A DNA stretch of 64,000 bases. It comes from Diplonema papillatum (Eukaryota; Euglenozoa; Diplonemea; Diplonemida; Diplonemidae). Where the stretch lies: assembly GCA_030068145.1 (NCBI GenBank), contig JAPJBO010000523.1:1-64000 (forward strand), in the 5' to 3' direction. Under the pieces are notes generated by a model. It searched no databases. It worked only from the letters and a program-made list of their open reading frames with translations, and had not been told where the DNA came from. The position numbers and the translations under genes were made by a program. The stretch's first letter is position 1. Each line of letters starts with the position of its first letter. Of the stretch, positions 32,434 through 45,000 are shown in pieces.

Positions 32434-34524
32434 ACTGGCAACACTGGCACACTGGCAACACTGGCAACACTGGCCACACTGGCCACACTGGCAACACTGG
32501 CCACACTGGCAACACTGGCCACACTGGCCACACTGGCAACACTGGCAACACTGGCAACACTGGCAACACTGGCAACACTGGCAACACTGGCAACACTGGC
32601 AACACTGGCAACACTGGCAACACTGGCAACACTGGCAACACTGGCAACACTGGCAACACTGGCAACACTGGCAACACTGGCAACACTGGCAACACTGGCA
32701 ACACTGGCAACACTGGCAACACTGGCAACACTGGCAACACTGGCAACACTGGCAACACTGGCAACACTGGCAACACTGGCAACACTGGCAACACTGGCAA
32801 CACTGGCAACACTGGCAACACTGGCAACACTGGCAACACTGGCAACACTGGCAACACTGGCAACACTGGCAACACTGGCAACACTGGCAACACTGGCAAC
32901 ACTGGCAACACTGGCAACACTGGCAACACTGGCAACACTGGCAACACTGGCAACACTGGCAACACTGGCAACACTGGCAACACTGGCAACACTGGCAACA
33001 CTGGCAACACTGGCAACACTGGCAACACTGGCAACACTGGCAACACTGGCAACACTGGCAACACTGGCAACACTGGCAACACTGGCAACACTGGCAACAC
33101 TGGCAACACTGGCAACACTGGCAACACTGGCAACACTGGCAACACTGGCAACACTGGCAACACTGGCAACACTGGCAACACTGGCAACACTGGCAACACT
33201 GGCAACACTGGCAACACTGGCAACACTGGCAACACTGGCCACACTGGCAACACTGGCAACACTGGCAACACTGGCAACACTGGCAACACTGGCAACACTG
33301 GCAACACTGGCAACACTGGCCACACTGGCAACACTGGCAACACTGGCAACACTGGCAACACTGGCAACACTGGCAACACTGGCAACACTGGCAACACTGG
33401 CAACACTGGCAACACTGGCAACACTGGCAACACTGGCAACACTGGCAACACTGGCAACACTGGCAACACTGGCAACACTGGCAACACTGGCAACACTGGC
33501 AACACTGGCAACACTGGCAACACTGGCAACACTGGCAACACTGGCAACACTGGCAACACTGGCAACACTGGCAACACTGGCAACACTGGCAACACTGGCC
33601 ACACTGGCAACACTGGCAACACTGGCAACACTGGCAACACTGGCAACACTGGCAACACTGGCAACACTGGCAACACTGGCAACACTGGCAACACTGGCAA
33701 CACTGGCAACACTGGCAACACTGGCAACACTGGCAACACTGGCAACACTGGCAACACTGGCAACACTGGCAACACTGGCAACACTGGCAACACTGGCAAC
33801 ACTGGCAACACTGGCAACACTGGCAACACTGGCAACACTGGCAACACTGGCAACACTGGCAACACTGGCAACACTGGCAACACTGGCAACACTGGCAACA
33901 CTGGCAACACTGGCAACACTGGCAACACTGGCAACACTGGCAACACTGGCAACACTGGCAACACTGGCAACACTGGCAACACTGGCCACACTGGCAACAC
34001 TGGCAACACTGGCAACACTGGCAACACTGGCAACACTGGCAACACTGGCAACACTGGCAACACTGGCAACACTGGCAACACTGGCAACACTGGCAACACT
34101 GGCAACACTGGCAACACTGGCAACACTGGCAACACTGGCAACACTGGCAACACTGGCAACACTGGCAACACTGGCAACACTGGCCACACTGGCAACACTG
34201 GCAACACTGGCAACACTGGCAACACTGGCAACACTGGCAACACTGGCAACACTGGCAACACTGGCAACACTGGCAACACTGGCAACACTGGCAACACTGG
34301 CAACACTGGCCACACTGGCAACACTGGCAACACTGGCAACACTGGCAACACTGGCAACACTGGCAACACTGGCAACACTGGCAACACTGGCAACACTGGC
34401 AACACTGGCAACACTGGCAACACTGGCCACACTGGCAACACTGGCCACACTGGCAACACTGGCAACACTGGCAACACTGGCCACACTGGCAACACTGGCA
34501 ACACTGGCAACACTGGCCACACTG
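32434..34524. repeat. 9-bp satellite, about 232 units, in armadillo-gene intron
   Basis: The unit is actggcaac. Fifteen units read actggccac; nine of these are in the first and last about 100 bp. The first repeats include one 8-bp unit. Frame length is preserved, so all frames are open: Val-Ala-Ser on minus continuing from the armadillo exon, Gln-Cys-Cys, Leu-Pro-Val, and His-Trp-Gln on plus. Confidence 0.98.
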
Positions 34525-34610
34525 CACCGTGTGACCCGAGGAAAGGACCTTCTCTTGTGTTTTGCGTCGATATTTGGGGCGGGACCCCCGGGGGCGGAAG
34601 GGAAGCACAC

Positions 34611-37600
34611 CTTCTTTATGGAGTCGGAGGGGCTCGTCTCGACGAGGTTGACGAGCTCGGTGACCCCGTGCGACCGGCCTATGAGGTCGTTGTTCTCTTC
34701 ATTTTGCGCCAAGTTCTTGAGGCACAGCGCAGCTTCTCGGACGACGTTTTCGTTGCCGCACTTCAGCAAACCGATGATCTTCGGGATCGCGTCCAAGTCC
34801 CTCAAGAGCTTCTGATTCCGCTCGTTGTTCGAGGTGCAGTTCTGCGGGCGGTTGGTTATTGCGTGTTGTTATTACAAAGTACTCGATGTAGCTGCTTTTG
34901 ACTCCGAAATGGAGGGAGAAAATATAGGAGTAGACGGGCAAATACAATACAAACACAATCTGGCTTGTTCTTCGCTTACACCACCCGTGTGTTGGTTTCT
35001 CACACAGGACTTTGACCTGTTGTGTTTGTGTGTCTTGTCGTATAGGGGTAGACCCGCATGACCTCACGTCCGTTCAACACGGGGTTCGGTAGTTACAGCA
35101 CTTGGAAGGAAATGCTCGGCAAAAGCTGCTGGACAAAGAACTGCGTAGTTTTGGTTTATTCTTTTGCTTTTCGTTGTCGACAACATTATTTACTTTCAGC
35201 GTCTTTTCATGCCTTTTAGTGACGGTATTTTTGGTTTCTTTCTTCACCATGGATTTTCTGGACTTTATGGTGCCATAGAGTTGTCGGTTCTCTCTGCATT
35301 TAAAGGGGGGGGAGTCGAATACTAACAGTTATTTGACACACGTCTGGTTGTCCAAAAACACTACCACTATTTGATCCTGCCACTGTTCGGCTACCCGGAA
35401 CTTTTTCTAGTATTCGACAAATCGAATAATAACACAGGTGTTACTATTCGACCCCCCCCTTTACCTGGTTTCATTCAGGTTAGGAATTCTGATCAACCCC
35501 CATTACACGCTGACTCCCACAATCGTGGTTAGCACAAACTCAAGAGGTCGAGTCAACTGTTCCCTGCAGTGTTAGCACACTTGTGTCACTTTCAGGATTA
35601 GGAAGTCTGATCAACCACCAAAACACGCCTTGCCTCCGTTTTTTTGCACACAACCTACCCCGGCGGCGCAAACCCGGACAGATTTTAGTACCAACAATCT
35701 TGCGGGTTGCCCTTCAATGTAATGTGCAGGCTAAAAAGACGTAGGCAGCGTGTTTGGGTGGTTGATCAGAATTTCCTTACCTGAATATACACAGGGTAGA
35801 TACAAGTGGGAAAACAATCACCCGGCACGCACAAACAAAACGAAGCGCCTGTCTTTTTTAGTGCTATTAAATTGCCTCCTTGGAGAGAGTCACTCGGAGC
35901 CGTTGTTCCTTCTCCATCCGCCAATTTAACATCCGTTTAATTCATGTCATACCTACCAAAGGATCATTCACGGTTAGCTCTCCTTAGCTGGCTTGCTGGT
36001 ACCTTGGGAACGAGCTGACCGGCGAAGTTGGCTGCCCGGCGGCTGCCTCAGTTGGGGAGATCGGTCCTCCTGGCTACCGCATCAGTCACAGCTCAACTGG
36101 CGAAGGCCTGAGTTGGCTTCAATCTAACACAACTGGCTGCGGCGGGCCGGCTCACGATGCCTGGCTGCTCGCATTCGCCTCGCGGGACTCTATTTGTTTG
36201 TGCGTATGTGCTATCACCTGTATGGTAATTTCCACAGTACGCTGCCAACCGTCACTTTTTGATAATGACAACCGCGGTTGTTACCATAAAAAAAAAAGGC
36301 CGCTCCTGGTCCAGGAATGTGACGGTCAACCACTGTTTGCAAAGCTTGAGTCGGAGGCAGCATAGTGCCACAACCCCGTCCGCTCTGCCCTGCGGCTGAC
36401 CGTCTCGACGAGCTTCAGTTCAGCGCGAGCGCCAAGCCCGAAGGTGCGCCAAGCCTTGATGCTTTAGTTTGGGAAATCGGTAGCCACGCGACCCGCAGGC
36501 CCGTGGCTCTGCAGTACCGCCGAACACGTGAAGATTGGCTCCCGTGTAGCAGGCTTTCCCTGGTACCTAAGTCTGCATTTTCGTTGACCGCACTACCCTG
36601 AGCCCAAATCCTGGACGTGGTTTCAGGTGGCAAATTTGGCAAATGATCATGATCAGAAGGTCTTACAGTCTCACTGCGGGAATGCTGCTGCGCAGTCGTC
36701 AAGCCACCCAAGAACCAGGTGGTTGGAGGGGGTGTTCGTTGGACGGGAAGAAAACTTCCCCCTGTGACCTTGTCCAGACAAGCTTATTTCCGTAAGTCCC
36801 CTGGACGGGTATTTTTCATCTTGCCCCTACGCAATGTAAGTGATAGGTTTACCCTGGATGGTTTGATTCCTCTTCGTTCTTTCTTGCAGTCATGTCACCA
36901 AGAAGTATCCCGCAGACTTTACGTCTGCGAACACAAAAGGCGCAGACAGACCAGTAAGCAGAATTCCTACTTGGGCGGTTCAGTTTCCTCACACATTGCA
37001 TGTGGCTAAAGAAAAAAAGAAAGGGATAATTAGCTTATAGCCACCAAGAAAACTTTTTATTTAGCTTGTAGCCACAAAAAACTTTTTATTTAGCTTATAG
37101 CCAGGAGGTCCTGAAACTTTTTATATATATATAAAGAAAAGGAACGACGGCGCACCTTCAGGGCGCCGGTGACGTTTTCGAGGATGAACTCGTTGGTGGA
37201 CGAGAGGCACTTGACGAGGGCCTGGATGCCGCCGATGTCGCGGAGGTGGTCGCGGTTGTCGGTGTTGAGGGTGAGCGACAGCAGTGACCCGGCCGCGTTC
37301 TCGACGACGGAGTCCGAGCGGTCGGACAGCAGGTTGGTGAGCACCTGGATCGCTCCCTCGTTGCGCGCGGTCACCTTGTCGTCCCGCGCCACGTTCCACA
37401 GCGTCGCGGCGGCGTACTCTCGCATGCCACTGGTCAGCTTCTCGGGAGGCCCGCTCAGGATCTCGACGAGCTTTGCTATCGCGCTGCAGCTGATCAGCGC
37501 GAGCCTGTTCTCCGCGAGTGTCGAACAGTTCCGGAGGATGCCGAGCGCCTTCTCCTTTATGCTGAAGTTTTCGTGGTCGAGCACCTTAAGCAGCTTCGGG

Positions 37601-39897
37601 AACCCGTTACACTCCCTGATCACGTGCTTGTTGTCGTTGTTGATGCTGCAGATCCACAGGGTGCTCGTCAGCTTCTCGAGCACCGAGTACTTGGTTTTGT
37701 CGAGCAGGTCGATGAAGAGGTGAAGCCCCCCCAGGTCCTTCAGCGCGACCTTGTTCTGGTCGTTGATGGCGCAGTTCCGGATGGCACCCGCCGCGTTTTC
37801 CTGGATGTTCTCATTGTGCGCGAGCAGCAGCTTCAGCAGCGGGTCGAGCCCCCCTAGCTTCCGGATGGCAACCCGGTTTTCGCCGATCGCGGCGCAGTTC
37901 CACAGCGTGCCGGAGGCGTTTTCAACGACAGACTCCACCGGGGACGAGAGCAGGTGGATCAGCGGCTGGAGACCACCGAGCTCGCGGACGAGCCGCTTGT
38001 TCTCGGTGTCGACCGCGCAATTCCACAGTCCGCCGGCGGCGTTCTCCTGGACCGACTCGTTGCGGGAGGACAGCAGGTCGATGAGCGCCGCGATGCTGCC
38101 GAGCTGCCGGATGACGACCTTGTTCTCGGTGTTCGACGCGCAGTTCCACAGTGCGCCGGCAGCCTTCGACTGGATGGATTCCGACGGGTAGTACAGCGTC
38201 GCTATCAGCTTTTCGAGCCCGTTGCACTTCCGGATGGCTATTTTATTCGAATCGTCCCGGGTGAGGTACCCGAGGGCGATCGTCGCGTTCTCGAGGATCA
38301 CGTCGTTGTCGGTGTGCAGCAGGTCGACGATGGCGACCAGCCCGCCCGCCTCGCGGATGATCGTCTTGTTCGTGTCCGACATCGCCATGTGCCACACGCA
38401 GGTGAGCGCCTTCTCGAGCACGAAGTCGTTGCTTTTCTGCTTCAAAATCTGCACCAGCGCGTGGATCCCGCCGGCGTTACCGAAGGTGTCCTTCAGCGTG
38501 ATGTCGGTCGTCAGCGTGGTGACAAGCACGGCGACGTCCGCCTTCACCTCGAGGTTGACCGATTGGAGGAGCTTGACGAAGTGGTCGAGGGCGTGGTCTT
38601 GGACGAAGACGTCGGGCATCATAGGCTCGCCGTCGGGTCGGCCGCGCCCGGTTTGGATGTTGCTGTTCCAGCGCTTCACGATCTCGATCAAGCACCGCAG
38701 GATGTGCGCTTGAACCACCGGCAGCGCCGAGAGCAAGTGCTGGAGGAGGCCGTGGATGCCCCGCACCCAGTGCGTGTACGTCGCGGCCTCCCACGGCGCC
38801 TCGTCGACCGAGACGCAGAACATCTCGAACTCGGACAGCGACCGCTGGATGTCGCCCTCCTTCACCTGCCGGTTCTGCAGGTGCCAAAGGACAGCGTCGA
38901 TCCTGCGCGCGTCGGTCATTCCGGTCATGCTGTCGAAGTGCGGCCCCCCTGACGTCGAGCGCTTCGACGCCGCCGCCTCCGTGGCAATGGGCTCCATCGC
39001 GACCGCGTTGGCTTGCGCCGAGGTCGGCTGCGTCGTGCTCTGCAGGTTGCCGCTGCTGTTGAGCCCCGCGTAAGTGCCGACGCCGGCCGGGAGCTCTTGC
39101 CGGACGGGGCCCTTCAGCTGCTGCTGGTGGGAGATGGGGGGCTGGTCGTTGGGGTAGTCCTGGCCTTGGGTGTAAAGCAACGGCTTGATCTGGTCGAGCT
39201 TGAGCATGGACTCCTGGTTGGTGAGGTCCTTCAGGCAGCTGTCGGTGTACTTTTGGTGTAGGCGGATCGACTTCTTCTTCTCATCGAGCTGCTTGAGCGT
39301 GACGTCGAACTTCTTCATCTCCATCGCGAGCTTTTCCCGCGCGTTGCTCTTCACCTCGATCTGGTTCAGGAGGTCGCGTTCGGCCTTCTTCAACGTCTCG
39401 AGCTTCTGCATCAAATGCTCTTGCAGCGGCGTATTCGGCTGGGCCGATGCCTCGGATCGAAGGTTCAAGACGAACTGAAGGTGGGTTAATTGCAATGCGT
39501 TGCGATGAAGCCCGCGTTGAAGCTTGGACGACACCCGAGTTGGGGCCGGACGCCTCTGAACGTGCAGGCGGCGCAAGCGTGCGCCACACGCCTGCGAAAG
39601 TGCGGCGAAAAACAGTGTGGCGCTGTCTTTTGCCTGTGCGCACTAGCGGAACTCACCCTGCTTTGGCAACGTTCATGTCGTATTCCACCACTACTAATTA
39701 TTGGTACCAACAACTGCACTGTTGACACGAAAAAGAAGAAGCCGTCTCTAAAGAAAAACGCCGACTGCGAACTGGTGCGGGGGAGAAACACACCGAGACC
39801 ATGGGATCGTCATCCTGGTTGCACTTGTGGATGATCTTCCACATCTGATACGCGATGTCCGGTTGCTCATCGGCGAGGGGGCCGCTGAGGGCCTCCA
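34611..39897 (-). CDS. Armadillo-repeat protein, three exons seen, 3' end unresolved
   Basis: Exons: 39897-39799 (33 codons), 39474-37156 (773 codons) and 34841-34611 (77 codons). The introns are GT-AG and all visible joins are in phase; exons 2 and 3 join within an armadillo repeat (ENVTGALK then NCTSNNERN). After an N-terminal segment with a likely coiled coil (about residues 40-110) and a Gln/Ser/Pro-rich linker come about 14-15 armadillo repeats. Many have the [10 protein letters not shown]-like helix and NK.AIR.LGGL starts, most like the Vac8/ARMC4 type. Such solenoids are protein-binding scaffolds; ciliary proteins of this type exist, but I cannot assign one. The GTGTGC donor at 34610 leads into an intron holding the 9-bp satellite. 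I cannot identify later exons. The first exon is the least certain. Confidence 0.85.
34880..35870. repeat. Intron repeat cluster: R4, M1 and inverted R3 copies
   Basis: R4 is 34880-35110 (gacctcacgtccgttcaaca). Intact M1 is 35301-35463 (see its own entry). R3 fragments follow at 35470-35530 and 35590-35700, then an inverted R3 at 35690-35870 (acaatcttgcgggttgccct), so R3 copies lie head to head. All are inside the armadillo intron. Confidence 0.8.
35301..35463 (+). mobile_element. M1 MITE, intact copy
   Basis: 163 bp with terminal inverted repeats: taaagggggggg then gtcgaatactaaca on the left; tgttactattcgaccccccc then cttta on the right. The interior contains cacgtctggttgtccaaaaa and ttcggctacccggaactttt. 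No coding capacity. Other copies are at 21997-22483 (split) and 59505-59675 (inverted). The A/T at the ends suggests a TA- or TTA-type target, not proven. Confidence 0.85.
36297..36575 (-). repeat. R7 dispersed repeat, inverted copy
   Basis: The reverse complement of 5740-6030. It lies in the armadillo intron. Confidence 0.8.
36584..37012 (+). repeat. Duplicated segment split by about 300 bp
   Basis: 36584-36662 and 36964-37012 together equal 32157-32280. The intervening 36663-36963 has no second copy in the window. It is either an insertion here or a deletion in the other copy. Confidence 0.7.
37015..37130 (+). repeat. Short tandem repeat, about 35 bp, three units
   Basis: aactttttatttagctt and tagcca recur three times just inside the donor of armadillo exon 2. 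Confidence 0.75.
39475..39798 (-). other. Armadillo intron 1 containing a dispersed segment
   Basis: Within this 324-bp intron, gcgcactagcggaactcacc and accaacaactgcactgttga match 63160-63260, next to the zinc-finger exon. The same repeat thus sits near exon edges of two genes. Confidence 0.6.
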
Positions 39898-39954
39898 TTT
39901 GCCCACCCTTTTCCCACCCTCCCTCTTTCTGTGAGCCTTGGTTTGAACTACCTG

Positions 39955-40830
39955 CGCCTTTTCGAAGGCATGGGCGTGTCTCGGGCCTCTTTCCAGCACT
40001 TTCTCGAGACGCGCAGCCCCTGCCATTGCGTCGTCAAGAACAAGCACTTGTCGAGTTTGCGGGGCTGCGTCTTCTTGCAACTATGATGCCCTGGGCGAAC
40101 CCAAAGCAAGCAAGAGTTCCATTTTCGAAGGCACGGACGTGTCTGGAGCCTCTTTCCAGCACTTTCTCAAGACGCGCAGCCCCTGTCATTGCGTCGTCAA
40201 GAACAAGCAGTCTTCTTGCGACTATGATGCACTGGACGAACCCAAAGCAGCAAGAGCGTTCCATTTTCGAAGACTGAGGCCACTTTCCAGCAGTTTCTCG
40301 AGACGCGCAGCCCCTGCCATTGCGTCCATCAAGAACAAGCACTTGTCGAGTTTGCGGGGCTGCGTCTTCTTGCAATTATGATGCCCTGGGCGAACCCAAA
40401 GCAATCAAGAGTTCCATTTTCGAAGGCATGTACGTGTGAGGCCACTTTCCAGCACTTTCTCAAGATGCGCAGCCCCTGCCGTTGCGTCCATCAAGAACAA
40501 GCACGTGTCGAGTTTGCGGGGCTGCGTCTTGTCGATTATGACGCACTGGACGAACCCAAAGCAGGCAAGCGTTCCATTTTCGAAGGCATGGACGTGTCTG
40601 AGGCCACTTTCCAGCACTTTCTCGAGACGCGCAGCCCCTGCCGTTGCGTCCATCAAGAACAAGCACGTGTCGAGTTTGCGGGGCTGCGTCTTCTTGCGGT
40701 TGTGATGCACCGGACGAACCCAAAGCAGGCAAGAGTTCCATTTTCGGGGGCGTGGAGTGCCTGAGGCCTTTTTCCAGCACTTTCTTGAGACTCGCGGGAC
40801 GTGGTAGACACTCTACACCCCGGACTTCAG
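39955..40830 (-). repeat. Tandem array, about 145-165 bp, six units, encoding a decayed peptide
   Basis: Each unit carries ttttcgaagg on the left, a centre gacgcgcagcccctgcc, and caagaacaagcacttgtcga or close variants. On the minus strand several units encode QVLVLDDAMAGAARLEKVLE or variants. This is close to the QVLDLDDAMAG ending of the basic ORF at 9995. Frames are broken between units. It looks like another tandemly repeated 3' gene end. Confidence 0.75.
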
Positions 40831-40848
40831 CAGCCATATACTAAGTCA

Positions 40849-40945
40849 ATGCGGGAGTGAAAAAGTGCGGGAGTGGCCACTCCCGCATTGAGGGAGTGAG
40901 GCCGACCGCACAAACGGCCGCAAAACCACTCCCGCAATCCAGAGT
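40849..40945. repeat. Cluster of cactcccgcaatt-type palindromes
   Basis: A perfect 22-bp palindrome at 40867-40888 has half-site tgcgggagtgg. Further half-sites are at 40850 (aatgcgggagtg) and 40923 (cactcccgcaat). It could be a binding site or an element end. Confidence 0.6.
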
Positions 40946-41135
40946 GGAGTCCGGGGTGCACGTAACATTTGTTTCGCCGAACGCAATGCCTTCGCTTTTT
41001 ACGTTCAGGTTCATAACGCAGGTGAAACCGCCAGGGTGTGCGGTGGCGTCCTCGAGTCCCCTTCATGTTTCGGTGGTAAAAGGGGGAGAAGTCGCCACAG
41101 TTGGTTGATGCCAGCAAGTGATACCGGAGAGGACC

Positions 41136-41500
41136 GGCACTGTGCTCTCTTCTTGTTTTACTTCTTCTTTCTTGACGGATGGTGATAGCTTCTAAAACCC
41201 AAAAAAAAGACGGCGAGGGAGAGAGGGGGGGGCGGGGGCTAGCGCTTTTTGGTCGGGCGAAGCTGGCCTCGCTGCACCGCGAGGCGATGATGTACTTGAA
41301 AGCGAAGGGGGGACACCTCTTTCGTGTCCTCTGACGGAAGAATGAGAGAGAGAGAGAGACGAGTTAGAGTGCAGGGATCTCTCTCCGGGGAGTTTCCGGT
41401 CTCCTCACTTCTCTTCGCACTGCTACGGCGGGCGTAAGTCGCTCCGGAGGCACGCTGCAGGTTGCGGCTCTGCTACAGTGAGTGGCGGCACCGGAGTTGG
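41136..41500. other. Non-coding stretch with a GA microsatellite
   Basis: An AG run lies at about 41343-41360. No gene is recognised. Confidence 0.4.
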
Positions 41501-41511
41501 TGCTGCAGCGG

Positions 41512-41578
41512 GCGCTCTGGCCGGCGGGTGAGCTCGTCTCGCGGGTCGCGAGACGATCTCACCCGCCGGCCAGAGCGC
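41512..41578. repeat. Near-perfect 32-bp inverted repeat with 3-base loop
   Basis: The left arm 41512-41543 (gcgctctggccggcgggtga ...) and right arm 41547-41578 pair with one mismatch around ggt. This gives an extremely stable GC-rich hairpin or cruciform. Confidence 0.9.
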
Positions 41579-42099
41579 GAGAATGATGCCATCTACGAAC
41601 CTAACACGAAAAAGGCTAGAACTCTGGGGAATTTCCCTCGAACAGTAAGTCCGGCGTGGGGTCGAGTGCGTTCAAACGAGCACGGGTGAGCCAGCGAGCG
41701 GCTGCAAGGCAGGTCCTCTTGCGACCGGCCTCCGTCGGTTCAGTGGCTGAAAAGCAAGAAACGTGGCGGGCAGCCTTGCGAGCAATCTCTTCATCGAGGG
41801 GGATGTTCCTGTGATCAAACCAGCGTGCCCAAAGCAGGCGTTCGCCGTGGTTGAGGAAGCATGGAATGAACCAGGGATCGATCCTCTCGAGAATAACATG
41901 GTGTGAACAATGCATTGCTGGGTGCGTGGCGGTTCTCTTCCGAGGTTCGTTTAAGGCCTCGTTGCTTCCCAGAACGTACCCAAGTCTTCAAGTGTCCGCA
42001 GGTGCTTCTTACTCAAAAGCCAACCCGAAGCCGCGGGGCTAGACGCCGAGATTGCGAGCGCCGAGGGGGTACAACAGATATTTTCGTCGTTTCAAAACA

Positions 42100-45000
42100 C
42101 GTTGGTGTTTGGCCGCAAAAAGAATAGAACGGTCAGTTTTTGGTGCCCGTTCTGCAGCTGGAAAGTACCTCACCGGTGTCAAGGGCCGATGGAAGCTCAG
42201 CCGAGGGTGGCGACTGCTTTCTGGTGAGCGTACTCAATTTCGGCGTGTCTTGTTTGGCCACAAAACAAGAACGGGCCACGGGACTTGGTGCCCTCACAGG
42301 ATGGCCGAGCGGCGCATTTCAATCTTTCTGGCAGCGGCCTGTCTATAGCTCGCGGTTAATAACAGGGAGAACAGCCGTTGACGTTACGTTTTCCGACTCC
42401 GGCAATCGGGGGACCACCGCCCCGAACACTCCGTTCCTTCCTGCTTTGCACGTAGCAACAGTAAAGATGACCGGAATCCCCTCAGGAAAGTGCAGTCCAA
42501 AGCGAGCAGCGCGCAGCAACAAAGAGGCAAGCCCTTGGAAAAGTGAATCCGGGCAAGGTGGCGGTAAATAAGTCGGTCCATCCCCACCCCCCTGGAAACT
42601 GCGTCGAATAACCGGCCTAAGAAGCGGACGCGCGAAGTAAATAATTACCCGCACGACTCATTGAAGCAGCTTATTTCACGGCACGCTGCCTCGCTGCCGC
42701 AAATGACTGACCGGTCCACTTGGCGCTCTTGGATATCCGTTGTCATCCTCGACGGACCGATGGACTGCGGTTCCACACCAGCCACAGCTGCCGCATCCGT
42801 TGCTGCGAATTCTTCACGAAAGCAGCAGACGGTCGACCGGCGCTACGTGTGTAGGCTGCTTTCCGCGGTGCCGTCAAACGGCAGAGGGCAGTCAACTGGG
42901 CGCTCTTTGGATTCTTTCCTTCGCAACCGTTTGGAACTACGGCTCGACATTCGCACGTGTGTCGTGCTGCCTTCCGCGGTGTCTCGTTGCCGTCAAAAGG
43001 CAGAGGGCAGTCAGCTGGGCGCTCTTTGGATTCCTTCCTTCGCAACCGTTCGGAACTACGGCTCGACGTTCGCACGTGCATTCTTCACAAAAGCAGAAAA
43101 GCAGAATTATCCGGTCCGTTCGTCTACGCATGTATCTGCGCAGCTGAGTTGTCGGTAAGTGCCGAACGTTATTGCCCCCATCGCCGTTCGGAGAAAGCAA
43201 AGCATCGAAACTGCACCCGTCGCTCGCTTGCCCGCACCCCCCGTTTGAAGCCTTGTGTAGCAAACGGTCGGCCGGAGCCACGTGTGTCGTGCTGCCTTCC
43301 GCGGTGCCTCGTTGCCGTCAAAAGGCAGAGGACGGTCAACCGGGCGCTCTTTGGATCCCTTCCTTTGCAACCGTTTGGAACTACGGCTCGACACCAGCCA
43401 CGGCTGCCGCACCCGTTGCTGCGCATTCTTCACGAAAGCAGCTGACAGCTTACGACGAGCCATGTGTGTAGAGTCTTGCCTTCCGTAGCTCCTCGTTGTG
43501 GGGTTGTACAACAACTCTGGAGTTCACTGTCAGAAACAATCGGAACCTACTGTTTCGCGAATGCAAGATCGGGCCCGTTTAGGCCTCTTCGCCTAGCCTC
43601 ATGGTGAGAAAGCGCCTTTTAGAGCACGTCTGTCGGCGTCGGACACCAGAAAGGCCAGCTTTTGGAACTCATTTAGCCGTATGTGCGCTACAAGGAGGAC
43701 GACAGGTCGAGGTAGTACGCTCGATACCCCCTTCCAGGACGTACCCTGGTGCCAGTTGTGTCCAGGAATGGGTATGTTCAACACCCGCACACGCCTGCCC
43801 TGGTCGCATCTGCACCGTGCTTCGGTCCTTTCAGTCACAGACGCAGCACAGACCATCAACAGCGTAGAACCAGAGTGCCTGCGGACAGGGCAGCGGTGCG
43901 AGTCTGGTTTGTCAGGCTGCTGTTCGCAGCTCGTCGGCAATCGTCCGTCCCCAACTCAAATGAGCACAGATTGGTGTCTGCAGATCATTTCTTTGCTTCG
44001 AAACACGTATGTGCTTGGCCAGCCACAAGAACAGGTCAGTTTTGGTACCCCGCAGGTGTGTGGTAGTGCTCCAGTCGCTGGGAAAGGTCCTCACCGATGC
44101 CAAGGGCCCGGAAGCTCAAATCAGCTGAGGTCCCCAGCTCAAGGACAGACTGGTGTCTGCAGATCTTTTCGTCGTTTCAAAACACGTTAGTGTTTGGCCA
44201 CAAAAGAATAGAACGGCCAGTTTTTGGTGCCCGTTATGCAGCTGGAAAGTGCCTCACCGGTGTCAAGGGCCGATGGAAGCTCAGCTGAGGGCGGCGACTG
44301 CTTCCTGGTGAGCGTACTCAATTTCGGCGTGTCTTGTTTGGCCACAAAAAGAATAGAACGGCCAGTTTTTGGTGCCCGATATGCAGCTGGAAAGTGCCTC
44401 ACCGGTGTCAAGGGCCGATGGAAGCTCAGCTGAGGGCGGCGACTGCTTCCTGGTGAGCGTACTCAATTTTGGCGTGTCTTGTTTGGCCACAAAACAAGAA
44501 CGGGTCACTTGGTGCCCTCACAGTCGTGTGATAGTGCTCCAGGTGTATCCGCTCGAAACGGTGCCAACCGATGCCATGGAAGCTCAGCTGAGGGCGGCGA
44601 CCGCTTCCTGGAGGGAGGCGTACTCGGGCGACTTGCCGTGGCCGTCTTCGGCCAGCTTCAGCACGGGCTGGACCTGCATGAGCGCCTGCGCCTTCGGCGC
44701 GCCTTGGTCCGGAAGCCTCGAGTGCCTCTTCGGACACCTTCGCCGCGCACTGCACGGCGCACGCAATGGCGATTTCCCGTCCCCAGCTCGAAGGTGGACA
44801 GGTTGGTGTCTTGTTTGGCCACATAACAAGAACGGGTCAATTTTGGTGACCCGTGAGGGCGGCGGCTGCTTCCTGGAGAGCGTACTCAATTTTTTTCGGC
44901 GTGTGTCTTGTTTGGCCACAAAACAAGAACCGGTCACTTGGTGCCCTCACAGTTGTGTGATAGTGCTCCAGGTGTATCCCGCTCAAAAAGGTGCCACCGA

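Noticed and set aside
32434-34524. ORFs of about 750-820 codons (His-Trp-Gln, Gln-Cys-Cys, Leu-Pro-Val)
   Set aside because: Consequence of a stop-free 9-bp satellite; kept only as a possible read-through note for the frame joined to the armadillo exon.
37954-38952. 332-codon plus-strand ORF
   Set aside because: Antisense shadow of the armadillo repeats.
39475-39576. Extension of armadillo exon 2 upstream of 39474
   Set aside because: A good acceptor (CCACCTTCAG) precedes [10 protein letters not shown], and the upstream frame has no resemblance to the family.
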